Shown: positions 42,501-57,500, counted from the stretch's first letter. The stretch is DNA of 64,000 nucleotides from Scenedesmus sp. ARA3 (GCA_004335835.1 RWJK01001908.1:27750-91749), one strand, 5' to 3'. The notes: generated by a model from the sequence alone, not told the origin. Made by a program: numbers and translations.

Positions 42501-45500
42501 TCAGCAGCAGCAGCAGCAGCACACAGCAGCATGCCTGGCGCGCTGCTGAGTGCAGCATCAAGTGGCGAGCTGGCTGTTGGCAGTTTGTTGGGACCCACTA
42601 CAGGCGCACCCAGTGTACCTGCGGCTGCACCAATGCAGATGCAGGCGCCAGCTGTTGTAGGCTGCACCAGTCAGCAGGTCAGCTGGGAGGAGCTTGAGGA
42701 GCTGCCATTGATAGCACGCCAGGAGATCCTCAGCTTGAGGGCAGTAGTTGCGGCCAACAAGCAGCAGCGTCGTGCCGTTCGACGGCAGCTGCAGGACTGC
42801 CAGAAGCAAGTGGAGGCCAAGGATCGGGAGCTGGCAGCCTCTGCCGCACACAATGTGCAGCTGCAAGCAGAGCTGAGTGCTGCGCTGGCTGAGCTGTCCA
42901 GCCTCACAGCTGGCAAGCATGCTGATGCGGATGATGCTGCCCCATCAGCCAGCAAGAGCAGGGACATCAGCGGCGTTGGCATCGACCAGCTGAAGACGAG
43001 CTACCAGACACAGATCCTGGAGCTCTCAAAGGCCATGATGGCAGCACGCAGTGAAGCAGCTGCGCAGGTGTCTGCATTGCAGGCACAGCTGGAGCTCAGC
43101 CAGGGCACTGCTGCAGCAGCTGTTGGTGACCTGGAGCTGCGGCTGGCCAAGATGGCAGTGTCCAAGACCAGAGTGCAGCGGGAGCTGGAGCACAGCGTTG
43201 CTTGCCTGCAAGCTGATCTGAGCTGCTCTCAGAAAGAGGTAGCTCAGCTGCAATCTGCAGCTGCGGAGTCTGCAGATCAGCTCATGGCATCACAGGCGCA
43301 GCTACAGGCAGCAGCTGAAGCAGCTGCAGCGCAGCTGCAAGAGAGCCAGGTGCTGCTTGACGCTGAGCAGGCAGCGAGGCAGTCGCTGCAGGCTGCTGTG
43401 GACAATGCAGCTGCAGCAGCTGCTGCTGCACATCAGCAGCTGCAGGCAGATCTTGACGCAGCCAGCAGACAAGCCAGCACCCTGTCAACAGAGCTGATGT
43501 CCAGCAAGGAGGCCCTCTCTGCTGCAACTGCCGAGGCAGCAACTGCACAGCAGCAGCTGGAGTCTGTGCAGCACCAGATTGCGCAGCTGCAGGAACAGCA
43601 TGCAGGCGCAGCAGAAGCATCAGCTAAGCATGTTGCAGCACTGCAAGAAGAGCTTGCAGGAGTCAGGGCTGGCTATGTGCCGCTGTTAGCTGGCCTCGAG
43701 CAAGAGCTTGAACGGGAGCGCGCCAGTGCAATCAGGCAAGTAGCACAGATGAAGGATCGCCTTGCAGAGGCAGAGGAAGCAATTGGCCAGCAGATGCAAG
43801 AGCAGCTGCAGGCAGCACAGGGCTCCTGCACAGATGCTTCCTGCAAGGTAGAGCTATTGCAGGTAGAGCTGGAATCCATGCGGCAGCAGCAGGCAGCTTT
43901 GCAGGCAGAGGTGGCTACTGCCACAGACAGCGCATCCTGCCGCATCCGCGAGCTCGATAGCAGCCTTGCACAGGTGCAGAGCGAACTGGACACTGCTAGG
44001 TCTACAGCAGCAGCGGCAGCTACAGATGGCACTGCAGCAGCCGCTGACTATGCAGTGCTGTCGCAGCAGCTCGGCAGCGCGCAGCAGCATGCAGAGCAGC
44101 TGCAGCAGGAGATGGAGGCCAGCCTTGCAGAAGCACGCCAGCAGATGGCAAGCCTGCAGGGTCAGGTAACTGACCTGCAGCAGCAGCGCATGGCGGAGGC
44201 AGCTGCAGCAGCCCAGCAGCTAGACACGCTGTGTGTCAGCAACAAGCAGCAGGTTGAAGCACTGCAGACAGAGCTCAGCAGCGAGAGGAGCGCAGCTACA
44301 GAGAAGCTGGCTGCAATGGCGCAGGAGCTGGAGGCCTTGCGCGTTGGCTATACTTCTTTTGTGGCTGAGCTAGAGGCCGAGCTTGCACATGAGCGGAGCA
44401 GCACCAGCAGGCAGGTTGCAGCAGTGAAGCAGGAGCTGTGGCAGGCACAGGAGCAGCTTGCTGCTTCTGCGGCTGCACTGTCTGCCGCTAAGGCAGAGTC
44501 TGACGAGGCTCAGGATGCAGCAAGGGCAGAGCTGACGGTCCAGTCACAGCTGGTGCTCTCACTGCAGAGCCAGCTGCAGCAGCTGCAAGCAGAGATTGAG
44601 CAGCTGGCAGCTGAAAAGGCGCAGCTGGAAGCTTCCAGCCAAGCAGCTGCACAGCAGGCCCGGGATGCGCTGGCAGCAGCTGAGCAGCAGGCAGCAGCAC
44701 TGCAGCAGCAGGAAGCAGCGGCGCGTGAGCGGTGCAGTGTCCTTGAGCAGCAGCTGACATCTGAGCAAACAGCAGCTGCTGCGCGCGTGAGTAATTTGGA
44801 GGGGCAGGTGCTGGCGTTGCAGCGCAGCTGCGAGCAGCTCAAGGCAGAGCTGGCGGCAGCGACGGCTGAGGATGGCCACAAAGTGGCAGCGCTGCGGCAG
44901 CAGCTGGAGCAGCAGCGCGCAGAAATGTCCGAGCAGGTGAGGATATGTCAAACATCGTTTGCCTGGTGTGGTGGTGTGGCTTTGAGCAGTACGTGTCACT
45001 TCATCACCCTGCATGTTATGACAGCATAGTTCAAAGTAAGTGCCAGGTGAGGGCCCTGACAGTCGGGACTCCCTGACCTATACTAGTGACTTTTGCAGTC
45101 ATGTTTGCTACACACAATCCGGGTGGTTGGGATGGGCGGGGCGGGCCTGTTGTCCACACAGTTCATGTCGCCAGGTTGCTGCCTGTGTCACATGCACCAG
45201 CACTTGCTGCAGCAGAACCAGCTATTTCAACTATTATTTGATTCGGTTTTTGCTAAGCATCAGCCATGCTGCTTCAAGTGCTTGTCGATCGGTTTCGAGG
45301 CCAGGTGAATGGGATTCGGGTGCTTTGCTGACCGAGTTAGCGGGGGTTTGCGACGTGGAAAGACATGATTTCGAATATTGTTTGATTGTGCATGCTGCAA
45401 CCAGGTTGCATGGGTCCGATGAAGATATGTTGTCCTGCAGCAAGCCTTGCCTGCAGCTACAGTACTGCTGCTGCTGCCCCTGACACTGCTGTCACTGGCA

Positions 45501-48500
45501 CCAACTGTACACTGCTGCAGGTCAAGTCCCTCCAAGACCTCCTTGCTAAGCAAGAAACCGATGCGCTTGCCCAGATCGATGTGCTGCAGCAGCAATTTGC
45601 GGAGCGTGCTACCCAGGAGCAGCAGCTGCAGCAACAGATGCAGGCTCAGCAGGCATCCGCATCCTCAGATATGCAGCAGGCGCAAGAGGGCTTTGTCAAG
45701 CTCACAAAGGGACTGGAGGAGGAGCTGCAGCAAGCCAGGGATGGCCACCGGGCCAAGCTGGCAGACTTGACTGCCCTGCTGGCAGCAGCCAGGGAGGAGC
45801 GTGACCAGCTTAATACAGCGCTAGCAATGTTGAGCGGTGCAGTTGCTGGCCCTGCTGTTGCAACAGCTGTGGGCCATGGTACAGCAAGCAGGTCGGTCAA
45901 GGCAGCTGTGGGCAGCACAGCAGCTGTAGCAGCAGGTACCACAGCTGCAGCAGCTGTGGGGGCATCCCTGGCAGCAGTCCAGCAGCTCAGGGCTGATGTG
46001 GCTGTCCTGTCAGATGCCAAGCAGGCCTTGAGCGCACAGGTTGCTAGCCTGCAGGAGCAGTTAGCTGCTGAGGCTGCGCAGCATACTCAACAGGTGCAGC
46101 AGCTGCACGCGCAGCTAGCAGAGCTGCAGCAGAACCTGGCAGCAGCAGAGCAGAAGCAGGCTGCTTTGGAAGGCAGTGTGAGAGACGCTGCTGGTGCGGT
46201 AGCAGCAGCTGAGGGGCAGGCGGCAGTACTAACAAAGCAGCTGCACGAGGCTGAGGCTGCTGCTACTAGCAGCCTGAGCGCACTGCAGTCACAGCTGGAC
46301 GATGCCCAGTCAGACCTGGCACGTGTGCGCTCTGAGCTGGCGAGCAGGGAGGCAGAGCTGCAGGAGGCCACTGCAGCAAAGGCAGCTGCAGAGGCAGTGG
46401 TTGTAGAGCTGCGTGTGACTGCAGAAGCTGCAGATGCCACGGCTGCTGCTAGCACTGCGACTTTGCAGGGTCAGCTGCAGGAGGCGCAGCAGCAGCTGGC
46501 AGACGTGCGAGGCTTGACTGAGGAGAAGACTGCCAGCTTGGCAGACAGCGCGCGGCGAGCACAGCAGCTACATGCCCAGCTGGCAGCAGCCGCAGAGCAG
46601 TGCAGTGCAGCAGACGGCAGTGCCACCTCAGTTGATGCCCAAGTTGATGCTCTTGAGCAGCAGCTGCTAGCTTTGCAGCGGCAGGCGCAGGAGCAGCAGT
46701 TGGCAAGTGCGGGGGCTGAGGTCGGTCAGCTGCAGCAGCAAATCGGCCAGCTTACTGCTCAGCACCAGGAGTTGGAGGCCAACCACAGCGCACGCTGCAC
46801 TGAACTGGAGGGCGCCAAGCAAGCTCTGGAGCAGCAGCAAGCAGCAGCTGCCCTGGCACAGTCAACTGCAGCAGCAGCCGCAGTTACAGCAGCACAGCAG
46901 TTGGCGGACGTATCAACTCAGCTAGGTGCTGCAAGGAGTGAAGCAGATGGCCGTGCTGCTGATGTAGCACGGCTTGCGGTTAGCCTGGAAGAGGCCAAGG
47001 GCAAGGCCTCAGCACTGCAGGCAGAACTCAGTGAGCTGCACTCTCGCCACATTGCAGAGACCAGTGCACTGGAAATGGATGTCGAGTCAGGCAACAAGCA
47101 ACGCGAAGAGCTGGAGCAGCAGCTGCAAGCTTCACAGGCCGAGTCGCACGCACTGCAGCAGAAGCTGCAGGAGGCAGAGCAGCAGCATGCTCAGGCAGTT
47201 GCAACGCTGCAGGCTGAGCTAGCTGCAGCATCAGCGGCTGCTGCAGAGAAGGTGGCAGCGCTTGAGCTGCAGCTATCTGCCGCGCAAGATGCTGTTGCAA
47301 CTGCTACAGCTGCTGTGTCTGCTGCGGAGGCAAAGGGTGCAGCGCTGCATGCAGAGCTGCAGGCAGCCAAGCAGTCTGCTGATGAACTGACTGCTAGCCA
47401 TGCAGCAGCCCTTGTGGCACTGCAGGAGCAGCACACCGCAGCTGTCGCTGCAGCTGCTGATGCTGCAGCTGCTGACAAGGCAGCAGCAGATGCAGCTCAC
47501 GCGTCCAGCATGGCTGCGGCACAGCAGGGCCACACAGAGGAAGTGGCACGGCTGCAGCAGCAGCACCGTGAGGTTGTTGCAGCGCTGCAAGAGCAGCACT
47601 GCAGCTCAGCAGCTGCTCTAGAGGCCAGCCATGCAGCGCAGTTGGCTAAGGTGGAGCAGCAGCTAGCAGCAGCACAGGAAGCTGCTGGTCAGAGTAGTGA
47701 GCAGCTGCTGCAACAGCATGCTGCGGCTGTTGAGGCGATGCAGCAACAGCACGCGTCGCAGCTGGCAGCAGCAGCAGATGCAGCCAGCACTCAGCTGACA
47801 GAAGCCACGACTGCTCATGCTGCGGCCATTGCTTTGCTGGAGCAGCAGCATACAGCCCAGTTGGCTGAGCTCCAGCAGCAGCGGTCAGCTGCCGTCGCCG
47901 CCAGTGAGCAGGCTGTACAGGAGCTGCAGCAACAGCAGGCAGCTGCCACAGCTGAGCTGCAGCAGCAGCACTCTGCAGCCATGGCAGCAGCAGCTACAGC
48001 CGCGGCATCTGCCCTGTCTGAGGCGACAGCTGCCCACACAGCTGCAGTAGCTGCCCTGGAGTCAAGCCATGTCAAGCAGCTTGCCGAGTTGCAACAGCAG
48101 CATCAAACTGCGGCGACAGCTGCAGAGCAGCGAGTGCAGGAGCTGCAGCAGCAGCATGCTGCAGCCGCTGAGGAACTACAGCAGCAGCAAGCGCAGGCCC
48201 TGGCTGCAGCTGCAGAGGCAGCCTCTGCCAAGCTTGCAGAGGCAGCTGCTGCTCACAGCGCTGCTGTAGCTGCTCTGGAGGCAAAGCATGCAGATCAGTT
48301 GGCCGAGCTGAAGCAGCAGCTATCAACCAGTGCAGCAGGTAGCGAAGAGCGTGTGCAGGTGCTCCAGGCACAGCATGCATCTGCCCTTGTGGAGCTGCAG
48401 CAGCAGCACAGCCAAGCTCTTGCAGCAGCAGAGCAGGCAGCTGCAGCCAGCCTGGATGCTGTCAAGGCAGAGCACACTGCTGCAACTGCTGCTGCCCATT

Positions 48501-51500
48501 CTAAGTATGCAGCTGACCTTGCTGAGCTTCAGCAGCAGCTGGACAAGGCTGCTGCCGCCCAAGAGCAGGAGCAGCAACAGGTGCAGCAAGAGCACAGCGC
48601 AGCACTTGCAGAGCTGCAGCTGAAGCATGAGCAGGCACTTGCAGCAGCACAAGCAGCAACAGAAGCAAGCCTGGCTGATGCTGAGTCAGCTCACACTGCT
48701 GCATTGGCTGCTGTTGAGACGCAGCATGCAGAGCAGGCGGCAGCACTGCGGCAAGAGTCTGCTGCTGTACTGGCTTCAGCTCAGCAAGCGCAGCATGAGC
48801 TGGAGCAGCAGCATGCAGCGACAGTGACTGAGTTGCAGCAGCAGCACGACCTCGAGGTTGCTGCTGCAAAGCAGGCAGCCGACTTGGCTGCAGCAGAAGC
48901 CCAGGCCAGTCATGCAGCAGCTGTTGCAGCTCTGGAGGTGCAGCATGCAGCACAAGTAGCAGAGCTGCAGCAGCAGCTGGCATCTGCAAAAGCAGCGCTG
49001 GACCAGAGCCAGCAGGAGGTGCAGGAACAGCATGCCGCAGCTGTTGCTAAGCTGCAGGAGCAGCATATGCAGGCGCTAGCAGCCGCAAAAGTGGCAGCAG
49101 CGACAACTCTGGAGGATGCCAGCTCAACCCATACTGCGTCCCTTGCGGCATTAGAGGAGCAGCACTCTGCTGCAGTGGCGGAGCTGCAGCAGCAGCTGAC
49201 AGCAGCTTTAGCTGCAGCTGAGCGACAGGTGCAGGAGCTGCAGCAACAGCTCACAGAGTCACTGGCAGCATGTGAAGCAGCACAGCAGCAGGCTGCATCT
49301 AGTGCGGCTGCAGCAGCAGCCATGGAGGATGAGCTGAAGGAGGCACAGGCTACAGCTCAGCAGCAGATGGAGCAGGTGCAAACCCAGCATGCTGCTGCCC
49401 TGCAGGAGTCTAGCGTGCAGCTTGCTGGCATAAGGGAGCAGCTGGAGCAGCAGCAGGCTGCTGTGGCAGCTGCAGCCGTGGAGAAGCAGCAGCTGCAGCA
49501 GCAGGTGGACAGCATGCAGGAGGAGCTGGCTGCAGCAGCCACAGCATTTGCCAGCAAAGAGGAGTCCATGCGCAAGCAGCTGGATGCGTCAAAGCAGGGC
49601 CTACAGGTGGGTGGAAGTTTTATGACTTGCTGTGCTGTTTCATGCTGTGCAATTTTGCTTATGAGAGTGCTGTCTAGCCCCACCAGTGAGTCGGTCAATG
49701 TCAACATGAAACAAATACCGTCAACTGTGGGTCAAGCACGCCTGAAGCATGGGGATTTGTTCACACATCACACCTGCCCAAACATCTATCCTTCGCTGCC
49801 ATCCCCTGTTTCCTGGCTCCCCTGCAGGCCAACATGCTGCAGATGGAGACTGCGCTGGCAGACCTCGCAGCAGTAGACGCGCGGCGCAGCCAGCTAGAGT
49901 CAGACAAGGCAGCGCTGGAAGCAGAGAAGGCAGCGCTGCTGGACCGCTGCCTGGTGGCTGAGCGGCAGCTGAGTGAGCTGCGGGACAGGCAGTCGGCGCA
50001 GTCAGAGCAGCTCATTGCTCTGCGGCTGCAGCTGGGTCAGCCGCAGGCAATTGGTGGCAAGTCGCGCGCGTATGTGGCAGGCGAGGGAGGTCTCGCTGGT
50101 TCAAAGAAGGGCCTTGCTGACTTGATCCCTGACCCGTCGCCAGCGCCTGCTGTGGGCATGGTGGCTGTTGCAGCACCAGCAGCAGCAGCGCTAACTGGCG
50201 GCCTGCAGGCTGCGAGTGGTGCAGCTGTTGGTGCTGCTGGTGGCTTGGCGTCTGCGTTTGCTGGAGCGGCAGCAGCTGTTGGTGCTGGTATTGCCGCTGC
50301 AGCTGGCAGTGGCAGCAAGCAGGAGCTTGCCAGGCAGTCAAGTGAGCTGCTGCAGCTGTCAGCTGATCTCCAGCAGCTTGTTGCGCACAGCAATGAACGC
50401 CAGCAGAAGCTTGATGAGTTGTCTGCGCAGCTGGCTGTCACGCGCACTGAGGCCAACAGCTGGCAGACAGCAGCTCAATCAGCGCAGCAGCAGCAGAGAG
50501 AGGCTGAGGCAGCCCAGTTGAGCTTGCAGCAGCAGCTGCAGCAGCGTACCACACAGGTAGAGGCTACCACTGCTGACCTGTCGAACACAAAGCAGCAGCT
50601 GCAGCAGGTGCAGGCCAGCCAGCAAGATACGGCACAGCAGCTGGCGGCCGCCCTTGCCAGCTATGAGCAGCTCAGCATGCTGCACCAGCAGCAGCAAGAC
50701 AAGGCAGCAGAGCTCGCTGCGAACCTTGCTGCGGTTGAGCAGCAGATGGCGCACCTGCAGCTGCAGCTTCAGACTGGCAGCAGCGATCGTGACCAGCTGC
50801 AGCAGCAGCTGACTGAGGGCGCTGCAGAGAGGCAGAAGCTTGAGCAGCAGGTGGCAGCAGCAGCGGCGCAACAGCGGGCTCTGCAAGATCAGCTTGATGA
50901 GCACGCTGCGACAGGCAGTGGCTTGCAGGCCGACCTGGCAGCTGCTCAGACGCTGCAGCAGCAGCTGCAACAGGACATTGCCAGCAGTTTGGAGCAGCAA
51001 CAGCTGCTGCAGGCCCAGCTGGATGCCAAGGAGTCCCAGCTACAAGCCCTACAAGGTGCGCTGCTGCTGCTGCTGCCGCAGATAGTCCTTTGCTCAAAAG
51101 CAAAGCTGTGTTGTGCTTGATGCAAAGCGACTTTGGCAACATGCACTAGCGGCACGCCGTTGTGAAAACCAGTGCACTGCAACATGCTGATGTTCCTATT
51201 TTTAGCGCTGCTTTTTGTGTTGGCACTGCAGGTGAACTGGCAGCAGCCATGAAAGCAGCAGAGCAGCAGGCATCTGCAGAGGCGTCAATCCAAAAGCAGC
51301 TCGCAGATGCCAACGTGGCAGGTGATGCAGCACAGCAGCAGGTGTCCCTGCTGCAGTCGCAGCTGCAGGAGGCTGAGCAGCAGGCAGCAGCCCAGGCGGA
51401 CCGCCACAATGCAGATGCCGAGGCAGCCGCAGCCGAAGCAGCTAGCCTGAGGGTGCAGCTTGCAGAAGGGACTGCAGCACACTTTGCAGCAATTGCCAGA

Positions 51501-54500
51501 ATAGAAGAGCTGCAGGCATCTGCAGCAGCAGCAGAAAACACCAGCACTGCGCTGCAGCAGCAGCTGGCTGCTGCTCAGGAGTCCTGCACAGCTGCGGAAA
51601 CCCGTGCTGCAGCGCTGCAAGCTAGCCTCAACGCTGCCGAGGGTGATGGGGCCAGTTTGCAGCAGCAGCTGGCAGATGCCCTGGCAGCGCAGGCTGTTGC
51701 AGAAGGACGCATCAGTGCTCTGCAAGTCAGCACAAGCACTGCAGAGTCTGATGCGGCAGCTGTGAAGCAGCAGCTTGCAGATGCCCTGGCAGCACAAGCT
51801 GCTGCAGAGTCTAATGCGGCAGCTGTGAAGCAGCAGCTATCAGACGCCCATGCTGCACATGCAGCATTGTCTGCACAGGTAGCAGAGCTCGTCACAGCTG
51901 CCGAGGCAGCTGGTGTGGCAGCTGCAGCTGAAAAGGCAGATCTGCTGAGCAAGCAGGAGGATATCTCAGCACAGCTGAAGGCAGTAAGCAGTGAACGGGA
52001 TGAGCTAGCCAGCAAGTCAGCTGCCCTGCAGGAGACCTCCTCACAGCTGGAGTCAAAGCTGGCAGATGCAGAGCAGCAGGTGCAGGGGCTGCAGGCAGCC
52101 GCTGCTGCTAATTTTGCTGAACTGCAGCAGGTGCAGCAGCAGCTCCAGGCAGCACAGGACAAGGCGCAGCAGCTGCAGCAGCAGTTGGATGAAGCCAATG
52201 CAGCGCGTGAGGCACTTCAGCAGCAGCTGGCAGCAGCTGAGGCTCGGTGTGCTGAGCTGCAGCAGGGCCTAAGCGAAGCACATGAGCAGCATGGGCAACT
52301 GCAACAGGAGAAGGACCAGGTGGACAGCCAGTTGAAGGCTGCACAGCAGGAGCTGGAAACAGCAAAACAGGTGTCTGCTAAGCAGAGTGAGGACCAGCAG
52401 GCAGCAACCAACCAAGTGGCAGTGCTGCAGGCAACACAGGCCTCTCTAGAGTCCCAGCTCACAAGCCTGCAGTCTGAGAAGGACGCATTGGTTGCTCAGC
52501 TGCAAGAGCAGGTGTCTGGTCTTCTGGCAGCACAAGCCGAAGCCGCCACAAGTGCAACAGCAGCCGCAGAAGCAACTGCGCAGCTGCAGAAGCAGCTTGA
52601 TGATGCGCTGGCAAAGCAGCAGGAGCTGCAGCAGCAGGTGCAGAGTGGCGAGCAGACGGCAGCAAGCCAGCAGCAGCTTGTTGAGCAGCTGAAGCAGCTG
52701 CTTGCGGATGCTGAACAAGCGCAGCAACAAGCTAGCGATGCAGCAGCTGCCAGGCAGGCAGAGCTAAAGCAGACTGTGCAGCAGCACTTGGCAGCAGCTG
52801 CTGCTGCAGCAGCGGATCTGGCTGCTGCTAAGGCGCAGTATGAGCAAGTGCAGGCAACCTGTGCAGCTGCAGAGGCAGAGATGGCAGCCATGCGTACTGC
52901 AGCATCTGCTGCTGCTGAGGTGCAGGCCACTCTGCAGACACAGAATGCAGAGCTGACCAGCCAGCTAGCAGCTGCTGTCGCTGACAGCAAAGCACAGGCA
53001 AGCAAGCTTGCTGCGCTGCAAGCCCACTCGTCTAAGCTTGTGGCAGAACAAGCTGACCTTGAGCAGCAGATGGAAAGCCTGCAGCAACAGCTGCAGGAGC
53101 TCACCGATATAGATATATATAGCGCCGCAGCGTCGGCCGATGCGCAGCAGCAGGTGCAGGTGCTGCAGCAGGACCTGGCAGCGGCACAGGCGAGGGTGGA
53201 TGAGGCGGCGGCTGCCACGCAGGCAGCTGATGCCAAGGTGCTTGAGGTTGAGGCGCAGCTGGCGGCACTGCAGGCTGAGGTGCAGGAGCTGCAGCAGCAG
53301 CTGACCACAGCTGATGAAGCACAGACTGCGCTGACCCTTCAGCTGCTGGAGAAGGACCAGGAGGTGAGTGCAAATCTAGGATAGTGCTTGCTTGGATGGG
53401 TGTTGTTCCTCTAACTGCTGTGTGCATCATCAGCACCAGCACAATATGTGTGGTTGCAGCTTGATTGCTAATCGCTTGATATGCAAGCACACAAGCTTGC
53501 CTTCATGGCACTGTTGCTTCCTTTCTTTGCTCAGTGGGGTCTTGTTGTTCCGCTACGCATGTCGCTTGCTGCACAGGTCAAGCTCTTTGCTCAGAACAGC
53601 GGCTCAGCCAGCAGCTGGCGCTTGTCTGCAGAGAGCAATGGTGGCGCGACTCCACCAGCAGCCACAGGTGCGCCGTTTGTCAACTGCCAAGTATGGCCAT
53701 GGCTGTGGCTACAGCATGATCGCAGCAGCAACATCCGCACACCAGATGATAGAAGTCATTTTGTATGCAGCGGCAACACGCCACAATCAGCTCTTTGAGT
53801 GTCTGTGGCTCCACCCAGCAGGCTGCACATAGCGCCACTTGCTTCTACATCCTGATATTAGTTTCAATACTGCCCCCTTCTTGCCGCTGCACTTGTGCAG
53901 CTGCTTTGGAGTCTGCGCTGGCTGAGGCCCGCCACCAGCTGGGCTGCTGGGAGCAGGACGTCATGGCGCTTGAGTTTGTGGCCAAGCATGAGGCCTTTGA
54001 CGACATCTGCGACCTCGACATGACCTACAACAACAGCCACCTGGAGGTGAGCAATGTTCGCTTGCTTGTCATGGCAGGGTTGTGCCATTGCAGCAGCAGA
54101 AAATAGCTGAGTTCTTGTCTGTAAGGCAAAGTGTGCATTTCACATCATTGTTACCGAAGAGGAATGGTGCTGGCATGAAGAGCAACTGCTACACTCACCC
54201 ATCATCCTCACTTACAACACGCTGGCGGCATCGACCTTTGCCGCAGACAATCCATCGCGCTGTGATGCAGCTGCGCAAGTCCCTGGCAGATGCAGCCAGC
54301 AGCAGCACGTCAGCAGCAGCAGATGAGGCGCAGTCCAGAGCAGCAGCACCAGCAGCAGTTGCTGTGGCAAGCACCTCCACTGGCTCCTCACTGCCCAGCA
54401 GCCCATTAGGTCGCTCTAGCGCTGCAGGCCCTGATCTAGCCACATCTCTGCTGTCACCTAGCTCTGCCAACGCCTCCCCGCGCACCAAGAACGCACTCAA

Positions 54501-57500
54501 GTTTGCTGCGCTTGAGGCGCAGGCAGGCTCGGCAACAAGCAGGAGCCTGGCGGTTGGCTCTGCGCTGGACACCTCGCTGCAGGCGATGCAGGCGGCTAAG
54601 CTGAGCTTGATGAGCATGCATGACAAGGATGTGAAGCTGGAGCTCATCAGCCAGAGTGTGCAGGAGGTGCTGGCAGGGGGCAAGGTGAGCCCGGTGTGTC
54701 TGCAGTGCTTGTGTGTGACGTCATACTGTCGACACACGGCTGCGAGTCTACCTCAAAGTCCTCACATGAACCCATGACATGTCACTGGCAAGACAGTGCA
54801 GAGAATAATGGATGACGCGCAGCTGCTGCAGGCATAGCAGCACATCAGCAATGCTGCGGGTTTTCTGCATCGAGTCCTGACTGTGTTGCATTGCCTTTTC
54901 GCACCTGCCCTGCAGGTTGGCGAGTCGGCTGCCAGCTCCCGTGGTGGCGCGCCTAGCTCTGCAGGTGCATCCAGCGCCAAAGCCAGCAGTGGAGGTGTTG
55001 TGGCAGAAGCTTCTGCAACTTCTATCCCTGAGAGCTTGCTGGCAGCCAAGACCCTGCAAGAAGTTGAGGCAATTGTCGCACGTGTGTTCAGCTCTGACGG
55101 GGGCTCGTCTGCAGCATCAGGCAGCACGTACAACGGCAGCAATGGTGGCAGTAACATCGGCGGCAATGGGGTTAGTCGGCTGTCAGGGACAGGCGCTCGG
55201 GACAGCATGCCTGGGGCTGAGGATGTTGCTGCTGTGTCGCATCTGGCGGCTGAGCTGGAGCGCTACAAACAGCAGCTGCAGGAGCTGCAGGAGGCACATG
55301 AGGTAATGCAAGCAGAGGCACTGCTGGCCAATGCTAAGGCTGAGGAAGCTGCGGCACTGCAAGCCGCCAATGAGCAGCTGGTGCTGCAGGTGACTGTGCT
55401 CAACCAGGCAGCCGAGCAGGCCAGCAGCAGCAGTCAGCGGCAGCAGCAGGAGCTGCAGCAGCAGCTTGAGGCGCTGAAGGCAGCCAATGCAGATCTGCAG
55501 GCAGGCAAGCAGGAGCTAGCAAGCAGCGTGCTGGACTTGCAGGCGCAGCTGGAGCAGCTGCAGCAGGAGCGTGAGAGGCTGCAGCAGCAGAATGCGCGCC
55601 TCAAGTGGCTTGAGGAGGAGCTTGTGGACCTGCAGCTGCAGATTGCTGACCTGGTGCAGCAGAACAAGGACCTGGCTGCTGAGCTGGCAGCTGCAAAGTT
55701 GCAGCAGCTGGCAAAGCCTGCCACGCACAGCGATGCCAGCATGCAGTCGGCGGCAACGTCAGACAGCGCTGCCGCGGTGTCAGCTGTGCGTGCAGCAACA
55801 CAGAGCCTGATGCAGGTGGGCTACTGCTGAAATCTGCCTTTGCATGACGGCCTTCATCTTCCTTCTGGTGGTCCCCTGCATGCATGTTGGAAAGGGACGA
55901 TGCAAGTGCATGCGGGAAGACCGCCATGCTGAAATCGCCCTCACTGACACATCTATTGCTCCCGCTGCCGCCTTGCAGTTGGAGGTCGGCACAGAGCAGC
56001 TGATGCTGCCATCCACCGACTCCAACACTCCCACAGCAGGCAAGCTTGCCACGCGCAGGCCAGGCCAGGAGTGGGGCCCGGGAGGGTCAGATCACCAGCA
56101 GGACAGCGTGCTGCGGCCACTGCAGGAGCCGCTGCTCAGTGCCATGCTGCCTGACCAGCCCATGGCGCAGATGCTGTCTTCTGAGCACAACGAGGACATG
56201 CACAGCAGGCCCTTCTCAGCAGAGATGGAGACAGAGGTGAGCATCCAGCTGCATCCAGTTGCATCGCCGGTGTAGGTGTGTTTATGCATAAAGGGCGCTC
56301 AGGGTGCTGCAGGTGTGACGCAGTCCCAACGTGGTTCACCCTAAGGCTATGTGGTGTTGGGATGGATGCTGTGTGTAGTGCTTTGCTGTACTGTGGTGCA
56401 AACCTTTTGCTGACTTGTGGCTTGTCCTGCCTCTGTGCACTTCTCTATTGCTGCCCTGTGCTCCCACAGTACATGCACTACAGCAATACTGCGCTGATGG
56501 CACAGAGCTTGGCTGAAGGTAGCAGCCGCAGGCCAGCGCTGCCAACAACTGAGGAAGATGCCGATGACGTTGCGGGACAGCAGGGCAGCAACGCTGCTGA
56601 TGCCTCAGCACCTGCAGCAGGCGCGGTTGCAGCTGCAGGAAACAGCAGCGCGCTCAGCACTGGCAGCAGCACCGGTACTGGCAGGCGCTCTTCGCAGCTG
56701 CAGTCGCGTGAGTACGTGGTGATCGTCCCTGGAGCTGCAGGCGACACAAGCAGCAGTGCAACACCAGCCACCGCTGGTGGCGTCATTGCTAGCAGTGCTA
56801 CCGCAACCAGCAGCGGCAGCAGGAGGACGCCTGCTGCATCTCAGGGTGGGCTGGAGGCGCAGCAGCTGGCGCAGCGTGTGCTGGACAGGCTGAAGAAGGA
56901 GGAGCAGGGCAGCACGGCTGGCAGGGGCAGCTGGCCTGGAGGTGAGGCTGGTTCAGATAGCAGATGGAAAGCAGCATAGCAGCAGCAGGATAGCGGTGTT
57001 GTAAGGGTGCCTAGCATGGTCAAGCAGCAATTCGGCAAACAATCACTCGCTTGTACGATGCTGTTGCTGCTGCCAGCAGTGCTGGGTTGCTGAGTGCTTC
57101 ATGCACTGCATCATCCATTTCAGTCCACATGTCTGTTTTGACACTGACCAGTCTGCCCTCTGACACCTGGCATGCTGTATTTCACTCTGCGCCTGTTGCA
57201 GGCATCAAGGACTCCAAGAAGTCCCTGATGGACCTGCGCTCAGTAGCACATGATGTCACAGAGCTGGCCACCATCTCAGCAGAGCTCGCTCAGCAGCAGG
57301 AGGCGGTGCAGCAGCAGCTGGCGGCCAGCCAGCAGCTGGCAGAGGCCATGCGGCAGCAGGCGCAGGCACACAACTGCTCGCTTGACGAGGTTGTGGGCCA
57401 CTTCTTCAACGTGTACAACATTGCGTGCTTTGTGGCAAGCGACAGGGAGAGGTGCGCAGGCAAAACTTAGTTGGGAGGGATGGCACGCATAGCAGGGTTG

